Shown here: positions 1-5,515 of the stretch, one piece after another
Position numbering within the stretch: position 1 is the first letter of the stretch
How the letters are laid out: each line of letters starts with the position of its first letter
Assembly (NCBI GenBank): GCA_001914705.1
Contig: MNDB01000111.1
Span: 1 to 5,636 of the forward strand
Source of the DNA: Actinobacteria bacterium 13_2_20CM_68_14
Lineage (GTDB): Bacteria > Actinomycetota > Thermoleophilia > Gaiellales > Gaiellaceae
Length of the DNA stretch: 5,636 nt
Reading direction: 5' to 3'
Position numbers and translations under genes: made by a program
Notes under the pieces: generated by a model
Database searches by the model: none
Seen by the model: the letters and a program-made list of their open reading frames with translations, nothing else
What the model was told of the DNA's origin: nothing

Positions 1-1190
1 GCAGTGGAGATAAACAGAGCTTCGAACTGCGAGGGCGGGAAGTAGACCCCGCGCTCGAGCAGGTGGCGGAACAGAGCGGCGTAGCGGTCGGTGTTCGCCG
101 CCTGGGCGTCGGAGAGATTCCGGACCGGCGCCTTGCGCATGAACAGCGTCGCCATCGCGCCGACCCGCTGCACGGTTCCGTAGGGCCCCAGGCCCGCCTC
201 GAGCCGGGCGCCGCTCCGCTCGAGCTGCTCGTAGTGATCTAGATCACGAAGTCTCCGCAACACGGAGAGCGCGGCGGCGGTCGCGAGCGGGTTTCCGCTC
301 AGCGTGCCCGCTTGGTAGACGTGGCCGCTCGGGGCCAGCTGCTCCATCACGTCGCCGCGGCCGCCGAACGCGGCGAGCGGCAGGCCGCCGCCCGCGATCT
401 TGCCGAGCAGCGTCAGGTCGGGAATGACGCCGAAGCGCTCCTGCGCGCCGCCACGAGCTACCCGGAAGCCGGTGATCACCTCGTCGAAGACGAGTAGCGC
501 TTCGCTCGCGTCGCAGAGGTCGCGCAGCGCCTCGAGGAAGCCTGGTGCCGGCGGGACGACGCCCATGTTCCCGGCCACCGGCTCGACGACGATCGCTGCG
601 AGGCCCTCGCCCCAGCGCTCGACCGCGGCGGCGGTCGCGTCGACGTCGTTGTAGGGGACGACGATCGTGTCCTGCGCCGCCCCACTCGTCACGCCCGGCG
701 TTGCCGGGATCCCCAGCGTCGCGAGGCCGGACCCGGAGTCGGCGAGTAGGGCATCCGCGTGGCCGTGGTAGCCGCCCGCGAACTTGAGGATCCGGTCGCG
801 CCGTGTCGCGGCGCGAGCGAGCCGGACTGCGCTCAGCGCCGCCTCGGTGCCGGAGGAGACGAGCCGCACCAGCTCCAGCGACGGAACCGCGTCGACCAGC
901 TCCTCGGCGAGCTCGACCTCGCGCTCGGTCGAGGCGCCGAACGTCGTGCCCTCTCGTGCGGCTGCGACCACCGCTTCGACCGTCTCCGGATCGGCGTGTC
1001 CGAAGATCAGCGCTCCCCATGACATCACCCAGTCGATGTAGCGGCGACCGGCCTCGTCCTCGATCCAGGCGCCTTCGCCTCGGCGGACGAAGAGCGGCTC
1101 GTCGAGGCCGACCGCGCGCATCGCCCGGACCGGCGAGTTGACTCCGCCGGGGATCACCTCGCGAGCCCGCCGCGCCAGGCTCGCTGTCAC
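1..1190 (-). CDS. hemL: Glutamate-1-semialdehyde 2,1-aminomutase, C-terminus cut by window edge
   Basis: This PLP-dependent enzyme converts glutamate-1-semialdehyde to 5-aminolevulinate in the C5 route of heme synthesis, in the cytoplasm. I translated 396 residues with no internal stop. The N-terminus has the family signature GGVNSPVRA (15-23). The phosphate-binding SSGTE is at 112-116, GGYHGHAD at 139-146, the cofactor aspartate D236 in VFDEV, and the PLP lysine K264 in GKIAGGGLP. Y141, D236 and K264 each sit nine positions before Y150, D245 and K273 of the Synechococcus enzyme as I recall them, so the spacing is exactly conserved. The visible end is SQFEALFIST, so roughly 30 C-terminal residues lie beyond the window. 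The GTG start shares GTGA with the hemB stop and lacks a clear Shine-Dalgarno site, which suggests translational coupling to hemB. A related aminotransferase is very unlikely given the full set of aminomutase motifs. Confidence 0.97.
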   Translation of the reverse strand, partial: MTASLARRAREVIPGGVNSPVRAMRAVGLDEPLFVRRGEGAWIEDEAGRRYIDWVMSWGALIFGHADPETVEAVVAAAREGTTFGASTEREVELAEELVDAVPSLELVRLVSSGTEAALSAVRLARAATRRDRILKFAGGYHGHADALLADSGSGLATLGIPATPGVTSGAAQDTIVVPYNDVDATAAAVERWGEGLAAIVVEPVAGNMGVVPPAPGFLEALRDLCDASEALLVFDEVITGFRVARGGAQERFGVIPDLTLLGKIAGGGLPLAAFGGRGDVMEQLAPSGHVYQAGTLSGNPLATAAALSVLRRLRDLDHYEQLERSGARLEAGLGPYGTVQRVGAMATLFMRKAPVRNLSDAQAANTDRYAALFRHLLERGVYFPPSQFEALFIST

Positions 1191-2164
1191 AGCCACTCGG
1201 CGAGCTCTTTCGTCCAGTACGAGACGATGAAGTCGGCGCCCGCACGCTTGATCGCGGTCAGCGACTCCAGCGCGGCCTGCCGCTCGTCCAGCCAGCCGGC
1301 CTGCGCCGCAGCCTTCAGCATCGCGTACTCGCCGGAGACGTTGTAAGCGCCGACCGGCAGCTCGAACCGCTCGCGGACGGCCCGCAGGACGTCGAGATAC
1401 GGCAGCGCCGGCTTGACGATCAGCGCATCGGCGCCTTCCTGGACATCGAGCTCGCACTCGCGCAGCGCCTCGCGGACGTTCGCGGGATCGAGCTGGTAGC
1501 CGCGCCGGTCTCCGAATGCCGGCGTCGACTCGGCCGCCTCGCGGAACGGCCCGTAGAAGGCCGAGGCGTACTTGGCGGCGTAGGAGACGATCGGGATCTG
1601 CTCGAAGCCGGAGTCGTCGAGCGCCGCCCGGATCGCGCCGACCCGGCCGTCCATCATGTCGCTCGGGCACACCGTGTCGGCGCCCGCCTCGGCGTGGCTG
1701 ACCGCGGTGCGCGCGAGCAGCTCCACCGACGCGTCGTTGTCGATCTCGTCGCCGTGGACAACGCCGCAGTGGCCGTGAGAGGTGTACTCGCAGAGGCAGA
1801 CGTCGGTCGCAAGGACGAGCTCGGGGAAGCGCGCGCGCAACTCGCGAAGCGCGCGCTGGACGATCCCGTCCTCGTCGTAGGCTCCCGAACCCTCCTCGTC
1901 CTTCTCCTCGGGAATCCCGAAGAGCAACACCGCCGAGACGCCCAGCGCGACCAGCTTCTCCGTCTCGTCGACCAGCGCGTCGACCGAGCGCTGCCCGATA
2001 CCCGGCAGGCCCTCGAGCGGGTGGACGACGCCGTCGCCGGGACAGACGAAGAGCGGCATCACGAAGTCGCCGAGGTCGAGCCGCGTCTCGCGCACGAGGG
2101 AACGCAGGCGCGAGGTCCGGCGCAAACGCCTCAGCCGAGTCGCGGGGAAGCCAGCTGTGCTCAT
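1187..2164 (-). CDS. hemB: Porphobilinogen synthase (delta-aminolevulinic acid dehydratase), zinc-type
   Basis: The enzyme condenses two 5-aminolevulinate molecules to porphobilinogen, the step that uses the product of HemL. The 325 residues match the usual family length. The start ATG gives the typical N-terminus with TRLRRLRRTSRLRSLVRET. The metal site DVCLCEYTSHGHCG holds three cysteines (C123, C125, C133), the zinc-binding type rather than the aspartate-rich magnesium type. The two substrate Schiff-base lysines are K198 in YAAKYASAFYGPF and K251 in LIVKPALPYLD. MDGRVGAIR (171-179) and YNVSGEYAMLKAA (274-286) are further family blocks. The start overlaps the stop of a 27-codon ORF (ATGA) and the stop overlaps hemL (GTGA). 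No strong ribosome binding site precedes the start; only a weak GAAG is seen. hemC and hemD, frequent neighbours elsewhere, are not directly upstream here. Confidence 0.98.
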   Translation of the reverse strand: MSTAGFPATRLRRLRRTSRLRSLVRETRLDLGDFVMPLFVCPGDGVVHPLEGLPGIGQRSVDALVDETEKLVALGVSAVLLFGIPEEKDEEGSGAYDEDGIVQRALRELRARFPELVLATDVCLCEYTSHGHCGVVHGDEIDNDASVELLARTAVSHAEAGADTVCPSDMMDGRVGAIRAALDDSGFEQIPIVSYAAKYASAFYGPFREAAESTPAFGDRRGYQLDPANVREALRECELDVQEGADALIVKPALPYLDVLRAVRERFELPVGAYNVSGEYAMLKAAAQAGWLDERQAALESLTAIKRAGADFIVSYWTKELAEWL

Positions 2165-2244
2165 GGCTTCGGTAGCTGTTGCGGGACGAAGGCCGAGTCT
2201 GTGCTGCGCGCTCTTCGGCGAAACCGGACGCGTAGCGAACTCAT
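2161..2244 (-). CDS. Possible 27-residue linking ORF between the small membrane gene and hemB
   Basis: This is a 27-codon reading frame with an arginine-rich first half (begins MSSLRVRFRRRARS) and a proline-containing end (PQQLPKP). Its ATG overlaps the stop of the upstream small gene as ATGA, and its stop overlaps the hemB start as ATGA. That double junction is the main reason to list it: translating it would carry ribosomes across an otherwise untranslated gap of about 76 bases. Against it, roughly a third of its third codon positions are A or T, well above the neighbouring genes, and no conserved domain is recognisable. It could be a coupling peptide whose sequence does not matter, or a chance ORF. 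No function is assigned. Confidence 0.3.
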   Translation of the reverse strand: MSSLRVRFRRRARSTDSAFVPQQLPKP

Positions 2245-2430
2245 GCGAACAATCTACGCATTCCGATTCGCGCCAAGAGCCCGAAGAGCGCGCCCAGACC
2301 GCCGAGCCAGAGCCCGCTGGGGCGCCCAGCCGATCCGCACGCCGTCGAAGCCGGCCGGCTCGAGCGCGATCTGCGAGCCGCAGCGCCTCGCCGCCGCCCT
2401 GGCCGCGAGCAACGGGGCGCCCTCATTCAC
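2241..2430 (-). CDS. Small hypothetical protein with membrane-like C-terminus, apparent one-base frameshift
   Basis: Two overlapping frames together look like one small gene. From GTG at 2430, which shares GTGA with the AI-2E stop, the first 38 or so codons end almost only in G or C (NEGAPLLAARAAARRCGSQ, then a stretch ending GVRIGWAP). After a CCCC run at 2319-2322 that frame deteriorates, with about half its third positions T, and stops at 2254. The +1 frame instead becomes G/C-ending there and encodes the glycine- and leucine-rich SGLWLGGLGALFGLLARIGM, then RRLFA and a stop at 2241. Removing one C from the run would give a continuous product of about 62 residues with one short hydrophobic segment near residues 38-56 and a basic end. 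It may be an assembly error, a recent mutation, or true +1 frameshifting at CCC-C. An alternative ATG at 2426 reads the second frame throughout, but its upstream codons look non-coding. Family unknown. Confidence 0.5.
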
Positions 2431-3644
2431 TGCTGCGCGGCCTTGGGGGGCTTGATCTCCGTCGGTGGTTCGGGCGGTTCGACGTCGACCGGAACCGGCA
2501 GTGGCTCGCCGACCGCGGCCTCGTCCCAGCGCTCGAGCTCGATCCGTCCGGAGAAGAACTCCCAGATCGCGCGGAACGCCGCCAGCAGGGGCAGAGCGAC
2601 AAGCACCCCCGGCAGCCCGTAGATCTCGCCGCCGGCAAGCAAGCCGAAGATGACGAGCAACGGGTGTAGCCGCAGGGCCGATCCCATCACGTTCGGAACC
2701 ACGATGTGGCCCTCGATCTGGTGGATGAAGAGGAAAAGGAGCGCAACCCAGAGAGCCGAAATCGGATGGACGACCAGCTCGTAGACGAGCGGGGGTATCG
2801 CGCCGAGCCACGGCCCGAGGTAGGGGATCAGCTCCGTGAAGGCGACCCAAGCGCCGAAGATCACCGCGTACTCCGCGAGCCCAGGCCCCAGCCCGAGCGT
2901 CCCGAGCAGCCAGAGGCCGACGCCGGCGCTCACGCCGATGATCAGTGACAGGAGCAACTGACCCTTGACGTAGCCAACGAGCGCCCGCTCGATCCGCACC
3001 ATCAAAGGCGACGAGCCGTCCGGCGGCGGAAAGCGGCGGTTGACCGCGGCCGAAAGCCGCTCCATGTCGAGCAGCATGTAGATCGAGACGACGAGTACCA
3101 GCACAAGGCTGAAGAGGAGCTTCACCGTCCCGATCGCGGCTCCCTCGACGAAGTTGATCGTCTCCGTCGTGTACTTCTGGACGTCCTTCGTGCGGATGTT
3201 GTTCACGAAGTCGTTGAGCTGCTTGCGGACCTTGATTCGGCTCAGACCGTGGTCGTTCAACCACACCTGGAGACGGTCGACATCGCGCTCGGCGTGGGTC
3301 TGCGGAGGTTGTCCGTGCTCAGTCGTAAAGTAGGAATCGACGCGATGTGAGGACGACCTCGTCTGATCGACGATCACCGACCCGAGCGCAATGCTCGCCG
3401 CAGCGACGAGGCCCGCGAAGAGCAGATAGACGATTGCAACTCCGAGTCCGCGGGGAATCCAGAACCTCGTGACCCCCCGGACGAGCGGATTGAGCAGGAG
3501 CGCGATCAGTCCGGCGACGAGGAAAAGGAAGACGACGTGACGCACGGCTCCCGCCACGGCCCAGATCAGCAGCAAGAGCAGCGGCAGCGTGACGAGCTGG
3601 ATCCAGCGCGGAATCTGGAGCTTCGGGGGCGACCCGGCCGCCAT
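2427..3644 (-). CDS. AI-2E family multi-pass membrane protein (PF01594 type)
   Basis: The family includes E. coli TqsA (autoinducer-2 export) and sodium/proton antiporter-like members; the substrate here cannot be told from sequence. From the chosen start it has 405 residues. Hydrophobic segments lie near 17-34, 36-56, 66-91, 172-193, 222-251, 257-275, 277-292, 295-311 and 325-342, with a long soluble insert at about 92-171, the usual family architecture. Family hallmarks are ELIPYLGPWLGAIPPL at 271-286 and HQIEGHIVVPNVMG at 308-321, followed by LHPLLVIFGLLAGGEIYGLPG. The tail (about 382-405) is rich in proline and glutamate and probably cytoplasmic. The frame stays open 36 codons farther upstream, but those residues are not family-like, so ATG at 3644 (MAAGSPPKLQIPRW) was chosen. 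There is no Shine-Dalgarno site; a TATCAT box ends 7 bases before this ATG, suggesting a leaderless transcript. It appears to be the first gene of the operon leading to hemB and hemL. Confidence 0.92.
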   Translation of the reverse strand: MAAGSPPKLQIPRWIQLVTLPLLLLLIWAVAGAVRHVVFLFLVAGLIALLLNPLVRGVTRFWIPRGLGVAIVYLLFAGLVAAASIALGSVIVDQTRSSSHRVDSYFTTEHGQPPQTHAERDVDRLQVWLNDHGLSRIKVRKQLNDFVNNIRTKDVQKYTTETINFVEGAAIGTVKLLFSLVLVLVVSIYMLLDMERLSAAVNRRFPPPDGSSPLMVRIERALVGYVKGQLLLSLIIGVSAGVGLWLLGTLGLGPGLAEYAVIFGAWVAFTELIPYLGPWLGAIPPLVYELVVHPISALWVALLFLFIHQIEGHIVVPNVMGSALRLHPLLVIFGLLAGGEIYGLPGVLVALPLLAAFRAIWEFFSGRIELERWDEAAVGEPLPVPVDVEPPEPPTEIKPPKAAQQ

Positions 3645-3651
3645 CGCGATG

Positions 3652-3679
3652 ATGATACGGCGCGCGTCGTCCGGTCTAA
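3652..3679 (-). promoter_or_regulatory. Candidate leaderless promoter of the AI-2E/hem operon
   Basis: On the minus strand TTAGAC (3679-3674), 16 bases, then TATCAT (3657-3652) resembles a housekeeping sigma factor site with a weak -35 and a fair -10. The -10 ends 7 bases before the AI-2E ATG, so transcription would begin at or very near the start codon. This agrees with the missing ribosome binding site. The match is short, so it is only a candidate. Confidence 0.35.
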
Positions 3680-3713
3680 GGCGTTCGCTCGCGACGCCGA
3701 CCTGGAGGTGGTA

Positions 3714-3808
3714 CGGGCTTTGCCCGGGCGACCGTCCAATCCCGGGCGGCAAGGCCGAGACCGGTCGAACTCTTCTGCCCGAGTCGGGCTCCGACCCCCG
3801 GATTGGGA
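3714..3808. repeat. Cluster of overlapping inverted repeats in the divergent region
   Basis: Four pairings can be read directly. CGGGC-TTT-GCCCG is at 3714-3726. GCCCGGG (3722-3728) pairs with CCCGGGC (3741-3747). GTCGG-GCT-CCGAC is at 3783-3795. TCCAATCCCGGG (3735-3746) can pair, with small bulges, with CCCCGGATTGGGA (3796-3808). The first two share bases and exclude each other, as do the second and the fourth. No T-run follows on either strand, so they do not look like ordinary intrinsic terminators. Confidence 0.5.
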
Positions 3809-3840
3809 CTGGTCATTTGCCGAGGATGGAGCGCTCGCGT

Positions 3841-3869
3841 TTGACAGTTACGAACTGTGGGATGATCAC
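3841..3869 (+). promoter_or_regulatory. TTGACA box overlapped by a 15-base palindrome (possible promoter/operator)
   Basis: TTGACA at 3841-3846 is a perfect -35 hexamer on the strand of the M23-like gene. A perfect palindrome, ACAGTTACGAACTGT (3844-3858, six-base arms and a three-base centre), begins inside it and runs into the spacer. A repressor bound there would block the promoter. The weak point is the -10: at 16-17 base spacing the sequence is TGATCA or GATCAC, a poor match, so the promoter itself is uncertain while the palindrome is certain. Confidence 0.4.
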
Positions 3870-3954
3870 GAGGAAGTACCACGGCTTCGGCTGTCACAAA
3901 GTCCGGCCGACGGAGTCTCCTTGCGGGTGGAGGAGCAACCCGTTAGCGTCCCGC
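3857..3954 (+). promoter_or_regulatory. Possible folded RNA leader of the M23-like gene
   Basis: Three helices can be drawn by hand. GTGGGATG (3857-3864) can pair with CGTCCCGC (3947-3954), eight pairs including two G-U, closing the element. ACGGC-TTCG-GCTGT (3881-3894) is a UUCG-capped hairpin. GCGGGT (3923-3928) pairs with ACCCGT (3938-3943), holding GGAGGAG, the best ribosome-binding-like sequence nearby, in its loop. M23 genes in actinobacteria are often under c-di-AMP riboswitches, but the conserved GGGUGAAUC and CAGCUAAC blocks of that class are not present. If transcription starts from the TTGACA box, the 5' arm of the closing helix would not be in the RNA, so both ideas cannot hold unchanged. 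Confidence 0.25.
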
Positions 3955-3956
3955 CG

Positions 3957-4742
3957 ATGCCCAGGGACAGAGGGCGCACGATCGCTGTGCGGCATCGCCG
4001 TGCTCACCATCAAGCTGTTCGCCGCCGCAGGCGTGTGGCCGGCCTCGTCGTGCTCGCGATCGTCGCGCTGATTACGCTGCTCCTGACGGCTTTCGGGACC
4101 GGCAAACCGGCAGAGACACAGCACAGCATCGGGCCCGCACCGGCGAACCGCTTGCTCCCGTCAGGCCCGCCGAGCCCCCAGGTGATCGCGCTCGAGGGGG
4201 CACTGCGGATCCAGCTCCCGATCGCGCAGACCCGGGTGACGGCGATCGGCTATCACGCGAGCGGCGACGGCGCGGTCGCGCTCCAGCCGCTCGGCTCGCA
4301 GGCCAACCCGGGCACGCTGACCCGGTTCGCCAGGGGCGTGTTCGGCGGCGGTAGTCGAGGGATTCGCTGGTACCAGCTCAGCGGCGGCGAAGGCCCCGGA
4401 ACCGCGGCACTCGACGTCGGGGCGGAGCCGGGGACGGACATTTATTCGCCCGTCGACGGGAGCGTTGTCGGGCTGACCCCATACATCCTCAACGGCCGGC
4501 GCTTCGGCTCCGAGATCGACATCCAGCCGACCGGCGCGCCGTCGTTCATCGTGGCGATCACGCACGTCAGGCCGGACCCGTCGCTGACGGTGGGGTCGAG
4601 CATCGCCGCCGGCACATCGAAGCTCGGCACCCTGCTGGACTTCTCACACGTGGAGGAGCAGGCGCTCGCCCGCTACACGCAGGACGCAGGTAACCACGTC
4701 GAGATCGAAGTCCGGCCCGCGGCGGCTCTCTCGACGCCCTGA
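3957..4742 (+). CDS. Membrane-anchored M23/LytM-like protein with degenerate zinc site
   Basis: From ATG at 3957 the protein has 261 residues: a very basic N-terminus (RDRGRTIAVRHRRAHHQ, then RRRRR), one membrane segment at about 28-47 (GLVVLAIVALITLLLTAF), a proline-rich linker, then an extracytoplasmic domain. ALDVGAEPGTDIYSPVDGSV (about 151-170) matches the first M23 block. Against LytM, the first zinc ligand histidine is Ala/Thr, the aspartate ligand is kept (D153), the histidines of the ITHV and GNHVEIEV blocks are kept (H203, H247), but the second histidine of the HxH motif is glutamate (E249). Two of three zinc ligands are changed, so it may be a non-catalytic cell-wall factor, as with EnvC or NlpD, rather than a peptidase. 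GTG at 3927 or 3987 are alternative starts; a GGAGGAG lies 21 bases before the ATG, unusually far. Its stop shares CTGA with the next gene. Confidence 0.85.
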   Translation: MPRDRGRTIAVRHRRAHHQAVRRRRRVAGLVVLAIVALITLLLTAFGTGKPAETQHSIGPAPANRLLPSGPPSPQVIALEGALRIQLPIAQTRVTAIGYHASGDGAVALQPLGSQANPGTLTRFARGVFGGGSRGIRWYQLSGGEGPGTAALDVGAEPGTDIYSPVDGSVVGLTPYILNGRRFGSEIDIQPTGAPSFIVAITHVRPDPSLTVGSSIAAGTSKLGTLLDFSHVEEQALARYTQDAGNHVEIEVRPAAALSTP

Positions 4743-5515
4743 GGATTCTGTTTGTCGCGGACGTGTTCGGCGTCCCGGGGCGCCGGGCGGTCGAGGAACG
4801 CCTGCCAACCTTGCGGGAGGAGCTCGCGGCCGACTTCTGCGTGGTCAACGGTGAGAACGCCGCAGACGGCGCCGGGATCACCCCGCGGATCGCCGACCGC
4901 ATCCTCGCCGCCGGCGCAGATGTAATCACGCTCGGCAACCACGTCTGGCGACGCCCGGAGATCGGGCCGTACCTGGCCGAGTCCGAGCGGGTGATCAGGC
5001 CGGCCAACGTCAGCGCGGGGTCGCCCGGGCGAGGGCTGACCGTCGCTCCGGCCGCCGACGGAACGCCGGTTGCGGTGATCAATCTGCTCGGCCGGCTCTT
5101 CATCGACCCAGCGGTCGGCCCGTTCGAGGTCGTCGACGAGCTGGTCGACGAGGCTCGCAAGCGCGCCCAGGTCGTCGTGGTCGACTTTCACGCCGAAGCC
5201 ACAAGCGAGAAGGTGGCCCTCCCGCGCTGGCTCGACGGCCGCGTCACGGCGGTGATCGGAACCCATACGCACGTGCAGACGAACGACGCCCGCGTCCTGC
5301 CCGGCGGCACGGCCGCGATCAGCGACGCCGGCATGACCGGCCCGCACGACTCGGTGATCGGCGTCCAGGCAGACCTCGCGATCGCGCGCATGCGCACCGG
5401 CATGCCCGTCCGCTTCAAGCCCGCCCACGGCGGTGTCCGGATCGAAGGTGTCCTCGTCGAGTGCGGAGCGGACGGTACGGCTACGGGCTGCGAGTCGGTA
5501 CGCGTCGAGGCATAG
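4739..5515 (+). CDS. ymdB: YmdB family metallophosphoesterase (TIGR00282 type), likely CTG start
   Basis: The family are dinuclear-metal phosphodiesterases; Bacillus subtilis YmdB hydrolyses 2',3'-cyclic nucleotides and affects biofilm and motility gene expression. The symbol follows B. subtilis, not the unrelated E. coli ymdB. With a CTG start at 4739 the protein has 258 residues and begins RILFVADVFGVPG. Metal and catalytic residues are all visible: D8, E39 and N40 (NGEN), N67 and H68 (GNH), H151 (DFHAEATSEK), H176 and H178 (GTHTHV). DAGMTGPHDSVIG is a further family signature. The first conventional start, GTG at 4763, would delete the first strand and D8, and an in-frame stop at 4691 leaves no ATG, GTG or TTG upstream. 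CTG shares CTGA with the M23-like stop, matching the 4-base overlaps elsewhere in the window. Translation probably depends on coupling, since no Shine-Dalgarno site is visible. Confidence 0.93.
   Translation: MRILFVADVFGVPGRRAVEERLPTLREELAADFCVVNGENAADGAGITPRIADRILAAGADVITLGNHVWRRPEIGPYLAESERVIRPANVSAGSPGRGLTVAPAADGTPVAVINLLGRLFIDPAVGPFEVVDELVDEARKRAQVVVVDFHAEATSEKVALPRWLDGRVTAVIGTHTHVQTNDARVLPGGTAAISDAGMTGPHDSVIGVQADLAIARMRTGMPVRFKPAHGGVRIEGVLVECGADGTATGCESVRVEA

Larger units (their letters stand above)
3645..3956. other. Divergent intergenic region with promoters and inverted repeats
   Basis: About 310 bases separate the divergent AI-2E and M23-like genes. A plus-strand frame is open right through it into the M23-like gene, but its third codon positions are rich in A and T and the peptide is not family-like, so I treat it as non-coding. 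Its contents are a possible leaderless promoter facing left, several inverted repeats at 3714-3808, a TTGACA box with a perfect palindrome at 3841-3858, and a stretch at 3857-3954 that may fold as RNA. No tRNA was recognised. Confidence 0.75.

Noticed and set aside
244..1245. A 333-codon open frame on the minus strand overlapping hemL
   Set aside because: It is an arginine/glycine-rich shadow of the hemL frame; the true frame carries all aminomutase motifs, including the PLP lysine.
2235..2250. LexA/SOS box
   Set aside because: The GCGAAC units are direct repeats, not the inverted GAAC-N4-GTTC arrangement of actinobacterial SOS boxes.
1694..2455. A 253-codon plus-strand frame across hemB
   Set aside because: It is antisense to the conserved hemB frame and runs through the gene junctions, with no recognisable domain.
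2254..3264. A 336-codon minus-strand frame overlapping the AI-2E gene
   Set aside because: Only its last part (from GTG at 2430) shows coding character; the rest is an arginine-rich shadow of the AI-2E frame.
3645..3752. N-terminal extension of the AI-2E protein by 36 residues from ATG at 3752
   Set aside because: The extra residues are not hydrophobic or family-like and would run through the inverted repeats and the candidate promoter.
3857..3954. A standard c-di-AMP (ydaO) or c-di-GMP (GEMM) riboswitch
   Set aside because: Short resemblances exist (AACCCG followed by AGC; CAAAGTC before CCGGCC), but the conserved core blocks of both classes are missing.
3537..3956. N-terminal extension of the M23-like protein starting inside the AI-2E gene
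   Set aside because: The codons are not G/C-ending, the first part is antisense to the AI-2E gene, and a normal cytoplasmic basic segment plus membrane helix begins after 3957.
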